Origin: Limisphaerales bacterium
GTDB lineage: Bacteria > Verrucomicrobiota > Verrucomicrobiia > Limisphaerales > UBA11358
Length of the DNA: 11,737 nt
NCBI GenBank assembly: GCA_027451565.1
Contig: DAIDJC010000081.1
Location: forward strand, 1 to 11,737
Direction: 5' to 3'
Of the stretch, positions 8,004 to 11,737 are shown in pieces; the first letter of the stretch is position 1; every line of letters begins with the position of its first letter. A model generated the notes under the pieces. The model saw nothing but the letters and a program-made list of their open reading frames with translations. It was not told where the DNA came from and did not search any database. Position numbers and translations under genes: made by a program.

Positions 8004-8020
8004 GCAAGCTGGCGGCTTGC
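8004..8020 (+). other. Hairpin just after the prolyl isomerase stop codon
   Basis: GCAAGC (8004-8009) and GCTTGC (8015-8020) form a perfect six-pair stem around a five-base loop, starting three bases after the TAA. No T-tract follows, so it is more likely a 3'-end stabiliser or processing site than an intrinsic terminator. Confidence 0.4.
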
Positions 8021-8053
8021 CAAACCTAATGCAAACGATAAATTAAAAAGGTC

Positions 8054-8839
8054 ATGAATATTAAAGCGATCGTTACCGTTCTGGCTGTCGTTTGCATCGC
8101 GCTTGTGGTTGGTTTGCTGGTGCTGAAAAGCGCCGGGGATGCCCGGCATGTGAAGGATGTGAACAGTTTGGTGGACTTTTCCAACCAATTGGTGAATGCC
8201 GACCAGCAGATTGATTCCTTGAACCAGGTGAATCTGTCGTTGACCAATGACTTGATGCTGAGCCAGCAGCAGTCCCAGGCATTTTCAAACAGCCTTGCCA
8301 CGGCCACGGCCACGCTGACCAGCACCAAGGCCGCACTCGCGGAAATGCAGGACCAGGTGCAAACCCTGACCAATCAGGTCACCGCGCTCAGTTCCCAAGT
8401 CAATGATCTCCAGGCCCAGAATAGCGCCTTGGACGTCCGCGCCAGCCAGTTGACCAACACCATAAATCGGTTGAACCTTCAAATCGCTGATACGGAGGCC
8501 CGGCTGGCGGTGGCGACCACCAACAATGCCTTCCTCCAATCCGAATTGGAAAAGCAACTTGCTGAAAAAGCCGAGCTTGAACGCCGGTTCAATGACCTCG
8601 ACTCGGTGCGCTCCCAACTCAAAAAGTTGAAGGACGAATTGTACGAGGAGCGGAGAATGCAATTGGATCGTTTTCAAAATGGAAACAAAAAACTGGGTGC
8701 CTTGCTCATTCAGCGCACCCCGCTTGCGGCCCAGCCATCCAGCTCCCTGCCCAATTATGACCTGGACGTGGAAGTGGGGTCCGACGGCTCCGTGAAGGTG
8801 ATTCCGCCGCTGACCTCGACCAACGCGGCGGCACACTGA
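8054..8839 (+). CDS. Membrane-anchored coiled-coil protein of unknown function
   Basis: I do not recognise a named family for this 261-residue protein. One hydrophobic helix at about residues 5-25 (IVTVLAVVCIALVVGLLVL) anchors it, probably leaving the rest outside the cytoplasm. Residues about 35-205 are a long heptad-rich coiled coil with many Gln, Asn and Ala residues and recurring LTN units (for example LTNQV and LTNTI). A Pro/Ser-rich stretch and the small acidic end DLDVEVGSDGSVKVIPPL follow. An A-rich sequence ending in AAGG sits only two bases before the ATG, which is closer than usual. It starts 53 bases after the prolyl isomerase gene and ends 31 bases before the FmdB-type gene, so an operon is likely. 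A structural or scaffolding role is plausible but unproven. Confidence 0.85.
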   Translation: MNIKAIVTVLAVVCIALVVGLLVLKSAGDARHVKDVNSLVDFSNQLVNADQQIDSLNQVNLSLTNDLMLSQQQSQAFSNSLATATATLTSTKAALAEMQDQVQTLTNQVTALSSQVNDLQAQNSALDVRASQLTNTINRLNLQIADTEARLAVATTNNAFLQSELEKQLAEKAELERRFNDLDSVRSQLKKLKDELYEERRMQLDRFQNGNKKLGALLIQRTPLAAQPSSSLPNYDLDVEVGSDGSVKVIPPLTSTNAAAH

Positions 8840-8870
8840 TCATTAGCAGGCGCCCACGGGGAACCAAGTC

Positions 8871-9233
8871 ATGCCCACGTACGAGTACCATTGCAAGAAG
8901 TGCGGCCACGAGTTTGAACTGATGCATTCCATGGTGGCCGATCCGGTCAAGATCTGTCCCAAGGAGCTTTGCGCCCAAAAAAAGTGGGGACGCGGGTCGG
9001 TGAGCAAAAAAGTCAGCGCCGGCGCGGGGCTTTTGTTCAAAGGCAGCGGCTTCTACATCACTGATTACCGAAGCGAAAATTATCAGACCAGCGCCAAGAA
9101 AGAGGCAGGCGGAGACGCCAAGCCCGCTGGAAAACCTGAAGCCAAATCCGAAAGCAAACCCGCCGCCAAGACGGAATCAAAACCCGCCGCCACCCAACCA
9201 GCAGCCGCTCCCAAAGAGGGACGGAAAAAATAA
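8871..9233 (+). CDS. FmdB-family zinc-ribbon protein with Lys/Ala/Pro tail
   Basis: The first 65 or so residues are a typical FmdB-type regulatory zinc ribbon. It begins MPTYEYHCKKCGHEFE and ends VSAGAGLLFKGSGFYITDYR. The first metal knuckle is CX2C (Cys8, Cys11). The second is Cys29 and Cys34 in CPKELC, a CX4C spacing instead of the usual CX2C. Residues about 75-120 form a low-complexity tail of Lys, Ala, Pro, Ser and Glu with repeated ESKPAA, probably disordered and able to bind nucleic acid or acidic partners. The family takes its name from a regulator of formamidase genes, but its biochemical role is unclear. It is 31 bases downstream of the coiled-coil gene. Confidence 0.9.
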   Translation: MPTYEYHCKKCGHEFELMHSMVADPVKICPKELCAQKKWGRGSVSKKVSAGAGLLFKGSGFYITDYRSENYQTSAKKEAGGDAKPAGKPEAKSESKPAAKTESKPAATQPAAAPKEGRKK

Positions 9234-9234
9234 C

Positions 9235-9254
9235 CCTGGCCCATATGGCCCAGG
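9235..9254 (+). other. 20-base near-perfect palindrome after the FmdB-type gene
   Basis: CCTGG (9235-9239) pairs with CCAGG (9250-9254), and CC with GG closer to an ATAT centre. One C-C mismatch lies in each half. It begins two bases after the TAA and has no T-tract. It may be a 3'-end hairpin or a protein-binding site. Confidence 0.35.
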
Positions 9255-9263
9255 CCCTGTTCC

Positions 9264-10673
9264 ATGTATCCAGACCGGAATCCATCTGACGGGTCCATGG
9301 GGTTCAATGCCGGAGTGAAAAGCATTTGGTCCGGTGGAGTTCATGTCTGGTTGATGGTGATGGTTTTGATTTTCTGCGGAAGTGCTGACCTGCTGGGGCA
9401 GTCCATGAGCGAACTGCCGGAAATCACCCGAAGTTTTTCCGGCCAGTTTCTGGTGCGCCATCCTGACCGCTTATCCTGGCTTTATTCCCGTCCAGAGGTG
9501 GTGGGCAACACGAATTTGTTGCGGCTGGATCCCGCCCTTCTGGCCGTGGCGGCTGAACGGTATAAATCGCAGGTGTGGAAATTGCTGGGTTTGACGACGG
9601 AAACGCCCTGGCAGGGTCGGATTTACCTGGTCTTGAGGCCCGCCGAAACGCCCGAAGACGAGGTGTGGATCACTTCCAGGCTGGAATACAACACTTGGAC
9701 CTACCAACTAAACCTTCCGGACGTGGTGGGTTGCGACCGCTACGAGCGCGCCATGAGCGCGGTGATTTTAATGGAAGTGGCCAATCGCAGTCACCGCTCC
9801 ACCACCGGAAATACCGTCATTCCAACCTGGCTCGTAAACGGCATCGCGGCGCTGGCCATGGATGCCGACCCGGATGCGCTGCTGATCAACATGCCCACCA
9901 GCTTGCCCGGGGCGCCGCCGGTGGGAGTGGTCAATGACCGGGAACACGGGTTGGACGACATGGCTTCGGCGCACGCCGCCTTTCAAAAAGGGTCTGCCCT
10001 GAATTTTCGCCAGTTGAGCTGGCCCACGGATGACCAGGTGAATGGGGATGATGGAGGTCTCTATCGCGGCAGCGCCGAGTTGTTTGTACATGACCTTCTG
10101 CGGTTGCCGCATGGCAGCAGGCAAATGGGGATGTTTTTGAATTTGCTGCCGGATTACCTGAACTGGCAACTGGCTTTTTACAAGGTTTATCACGGGGATT
10201 TTCCCAAGCCGGCGGCCATTGACAAATGGTGGGCGTTGCAGGTGATTGGATTTGCCTCGCGCAACACGGGAACACGGTGGACGCTGGCTGCCAGCGCCGC
10301 GCGTCTGGACTCCTTGCTGCGCGTTCCGGTTCAGGTCTGGGACCATACCAACAGCATGCCGCGCAACCTGGAAATCCCCCTCCAACAAGCCATCATGGAA
10401 ATGAATCCGGCCCAGCGTGATGCCGCACTGGAGGGCCAGCGTCAGGAATTGGAGCTGGCGCAATTTGAGCTGGCACAGCCTTTTGCCATTCTTGCGGCCG
10501 GTTATGACCAGGTCCTTGGAGACTTTCTAACCAAGGCCCAGCCAACCCCTTCCCTGATTAACAAGAAAGGCGCCGGCGTCAAGACGCGCCAGGGAGCTCC
10601 CGCCACCTTGAAAAGCTTGGATGCCTTGGATCGCCGCCGCCGGATGCTCCTCGCCCGGCTGCATTTGGGATAG
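9264..10673 (+). CDS. Secreted protein resembling a gluzincin peptidase without zinc ligands
   Basis: This protein has 469 residues from ATG at 9264. ATG at 9297 would give a more usual signal peptide, because the hydrophobic stretch VWLMVMVLIFCG starts near residue 28. The mature part has the layout of the gluzincin peptidases often called Peptidase MA-like. A helix (DPALLAVAAERYKSQVWKLLG) leads to a strand (GRIYLVL). Next come a helix at about 161-178 where HExxH would be expected, then IPTWLVNGIAA, and a later YRGSAELFVHDLL helix. However, the HExxH position reads MEVAN (170-174), and WLxEG reads WLVNG (189-193). Two histidines and the third-ligand glutamate are therefore missing. I infer a non-catalytic binding or scaffold protein. 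The resemblance is by eye and may be coincidental. It sits 30 bases after the FmdB-type gene. Confidence 0.82.
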   Translation: MYPDRNPSDGSMGFNAGVKSIWSGGVHVWLMVMVLIFCGSADLLGQSMSELPEITRSFSGQFLVRHPDRLSWLYSRPEVVGNTNLLRLDPALLAVAAERYKSQVWKLLGLTTETPWQGRIYLVLRPAETPEDEVWITSRLEYNTWTYQLNLPDVVGCDRYERAMSAVILMEVANRSHRSTTGNTVIPTWLVNGIAALAMDADPDALLINMPTSLPGAPPVGVVNDREHGLDDMASAHAAFQKGSALNFRQLSWPTDDQVNGDDGGLYRGSAELFVHDLLRLPHGSRQMGMFLNLLPDYLNWQLAFYKVYHGDFPKPAAIDKWWALQVIGFASRNTGTRWTLAASAARLDSLLRVPVQVWDHTNSMPRNLEIPLQQAIMEMNPAQRDAALEGQRQELELAQFELAQPFAILAAGYDQVLGDFLTKAQPTPSLINKKGAGVKTRQGAPATLKSLDALDRRRRMLLARLHLG

Positions 10674-10681
10674 CCCTGAGA

Positions 10682-10721
10682 CCATCCAGAAACGGATGGC
10701 CCGCCTCCGACCTGTTGGTCG
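10682..10721 (+). other. Tandem hairpins downstream of the secreted-protein gene
   Basis: CCATCC/GGATGG (10682-10687 with 10694-10699, six-base loop) is followed by CGACC/GGTCG (10708-10712 with 10717-10721, four-base loop TGTT). They begin nine bases after the TAG stop. There is no T-tract, so they would be a Rho-type or stabilising 3' end. Confidence 0.35.
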
Positions 10722-10983
10722 AATTCAATTCCCTGCCAAAAGCCTCGAAAATATTGTTTGTGATTTCCGTGCGGGATGGATAAAGCAGATTCAGGTGATG
10801 GAATGTGCCTGGCCCGCAGCCAGGCTTTGAGGCGCCGGATGGCGAACCTGTCTGGAATATCCAGACGATTGCCAGGAGTTCACCAATCACAAATTCAATA
10901 AGTGACCGCCCGGATGGTTTTCGGCAATGGGAATCCAGCGGGCAGATGGTGTGGGTTTTGCCAAGTATTCTTGCGTGCGGGTG

Positions 10984-11010
10984 GCCTGATTGGACCGGGT
11001 CCAGGCTTTT
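10984..11010 (+). terminator. Possible intrinsic terminator before kamA
   Basis: GCCTG (10984-10988) pairs with CAGGC (11002-11006), and an inner GAC pairs with GTC. TTTT follows, and a second T-run lies at 11015-11019. An overlapping perfect palindrome, TGGACC-G-GGTCCA, spans 10991-11003. This would separate kamA from transcription reading through the upstream genes. The stem is short, so confidence is modest. Confidence 0.35.
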
Positions 11011-11142
11011 GATATTTTTGAAGGAAGGGTGAATCTGTCTGGAGCCTGGGGGACAGTTGGCAATTCCCAAAAATTTCTCAAACCGCAGAGCCTGTTCGGA
11101 ATTTTCATGAAACCCGGTCTCATGGGTGCCATGCCAGCTCGC

Positions 11143-11170
11143 TTGACAGGATTGGGTTCGCGCTTATAGT
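11143..11170 (+). promoter_or_regulatory. Near-consensus sigma-70 promoter of kamA
   Basis: TTGACA (11143-11148, six of six) is followed after 16 bases by TATAGT (11165-11170, five of six). It is the best promoter match in the window. Transcription would start near 11177, only about six bases before the ATG at 11183. Confidence 0.65.
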
Positions 11171-11182
11171 GCGCAGACGAAC

Positions 11183-11737
11183 ATGCAGGCTGAAATGGCA
11201 TCCGCGGTTCCGGGCAAATCCCCGGATTCTGGCACCTTGAGGGAATTGAAAGTTTTCCGATCCGCTGGACGCGGTCCTTGGGAGAAGACGCCCGATTCTG
11301 ACTGGCAGGACTGGCGGTGGCAGCTCAAGCACCGCATCACCAGCCTGGACCAGCTTCAAAAGCTCCTGCCCAACCTCACCAAGGAGGAAATAGCCGGAGC
11401 GACCCTTGCGAATCACAAGCTGGCGCTGGCCATCACGCCCTATTTTTTCAATTTAATGGACCCTGAGAACCTTCAGGATCCCGTGCGCAGGCAGGTGGTG
11501 CCGCGCATTGAAGAAACACGCACTGCGCCGTGGGAAATGAGTGATCCGTGCGGGGAGGATGGACATTCCCCGGTTCCGGGCCTGGTTCACCGCTACCCGG
11601 ACCGTGTTTTGTTTTTGGTGACGGACCGTTGTGCGGCCTATTGCCGGTATTGCACCCGCTCCCGGTTGGTGAGCAATGCCTCCGGTTATGATTTTCACCC
11701 GGAATTTGACCGGCAGATTGGCTATATCCAGGAACAT
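11183..11737 (+). CDS. kamA: KamA-family radical SAM enzyme (lysine 2,3-aminomutase type), N-terminal 185 codons
   Basis: Members of this family use S-adenosylmethionine, an iron-sulfur cluster and PLP to move the alpha-amino group of lysine to the beta carbon; relatives act on glutamate or on elongation factor P. The frame is open to the right edge. Visible landmarks are the N-terminal WQDWRWQLKHRI (about 41-52), then ITPYFFNLMD, EDGHSPVPGLVHRYPDRVLF (about 125-144), and the cluster motif CAAYCRYC with Cys150, Cys154 and Cys157, followed by CTRSR. The PLP lysine would lie beyond the window, so the substrate cannot be settled. The N-terminal helical part favours the KamA type over the shorter EpmB. 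The ATG at 11183 has no Shine-Dalgarno sequence; ATG at 11195 (residue 5) is preceded by CAGG seven bases away and may be the true start. Confidence 0.92.
   Translation, partial: MQAEMASAVPGKSPDSGTLRELKVFRSAGRGPWEKTPDSDWQDWRWQLKHRITSLDQLQKLLPNLTKEEIAGATLANHKLALAITPYFFNLMDPENLQDPVRRQVVPRIEETRTAPWEMSDPCGEDGHSPVPGLVHRYPDRVLFLVTDRCAAYCRYCTRSRLVSNASGYDFHPEFDRQIGYIQEH

Larger units (their letters stand above)
10674..11142. other. Non-coding spacer rich in inverted repeats
   Basis: No convincing gene lies between the secreted protein and kamA. The longest open frames on either strand have no family character. The spacer holds at least six short inverted repeats: 10682-10699, 10708-10721, 10807-10825, 10850-10866, 10984-11006 and 11035-11056. 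Most have five or six perfect pairs. Such density suggests a structured RNA or several 3'-end hairpins, but I recognise no RNA family. RNase P, tmRNA and SRP RNA core motifs are absent on both strands. Confidence 0.4.

Noticed and set aside
9118..9210. Tandem repeat or CRISPR-like array in the FmdB-type tail
   Set aside because: The repetition is at the level of a low-complexity protein tail (ESKPAA units); the DNA copies are imperfect and have no regular spacers.
9738..10463. Minus-strand frames opposite the secreted-protein gene
   Set aside because: They are mirror frames of an intact plus-strand gene that has a signal peptide and a coherent fold layout; their products are His/Gln/Arg-rich without motifs.
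10579..11070. Minus-strand open frame of 163 codons in the spacer before kamA
   Set aside because: It runs into the 3' end of the secreted-protein gene on the opposite strand, shows no motif or signal peptide, and has a low-complexity Pro/Gly/Ser-rich composition. Homologues would be needed to revive it.
10674..11142. Possible RNase P RNA, tmRNA, 6S or SRP RNA in the hairpin-rich spacer
   Set aside because: I looked for the conserved core sequences of RNase P, tmRNA and SRP RNA on both strands and saw none. There is also no pairing of the two ends as in 6S RNA.
11162..11174. GCGC-flanked operator over the kamA -10 region
   Set aside because: Only four bases on each side match (GCGC around TTATAGT), which is too little to call a repressor site.

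Overview
The window looks like a chromosomal housekeeping segment from a Gram-negative bacterium. The GC content is moderate, lower around the left end and higher in the right half. An Lpt-type permease, exported periplasmic-type proteins and the FmdB/KamA/SerA protein styles fit a member of the PVC group, most likely Verrucomicrobiota. That assignment is an inference from gene content and protein style, not from a marker search. I see no rRNA or tRNA gene, insertion sequence, CRISPR array or phage gene.

The layout is two divergent blocks. On the minus strand, reading right to left from about 4921 to 1, lie a GT-B glycosyltransferase (3836-4921), an LptF/LptG-family permease (2569-3690), a soluble double-GAF histidine kinase (739-2469) and the first 178 codons of mnmG (1-534), which runs off the left edge. 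The 204 bases between mnmG and the kinase are AT-rich and hold nothing I can name. On the plus strand lie serA (5206-6804), an exported parvulin-type prolyl isomerase (6849-8000), a membrane-anchored coiled-coil protein (8054-8839), an FmdB-type zinc-ribbon protein with a Lys/Ala/Pro tail (8871-9233), a secreted protein that resembles a zinc peptidase without its zinc ligands (9264-10673), and the first 185 codons of a KamA-type radical SAM aminomutase (11183-11737), which runs off the right edge.

The divergent region (4922-5205) holds a clear Shine-Dalgarno sequence and possible alternative hairpins for the glycosyltransferase. It also holds a nested stem structure ending in a seven-T tract and a plausible sigma-70 promoter for serA. 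The region before kamA (10674-11182) has no convincing gene but carries six short inverted repeats and ends in a near-consensus promoter only about a dozen bases from the kamA start codon.

Functionally, the minus block joins envelope functions (sugar transfer, lipopolysaccharide export) to a sensor kinase and a tRNA-modifying enzyme. The plus block pairs serine biosynthesis with a run of exported or membrane-anchored proteins that could be one envelope-quality-control unit. The most unusual items are the zinc-site-less peptidase-like protein, the hairpin-rich spacer before kamA, the almost leaderless kamA promoter and the structured element before serA.
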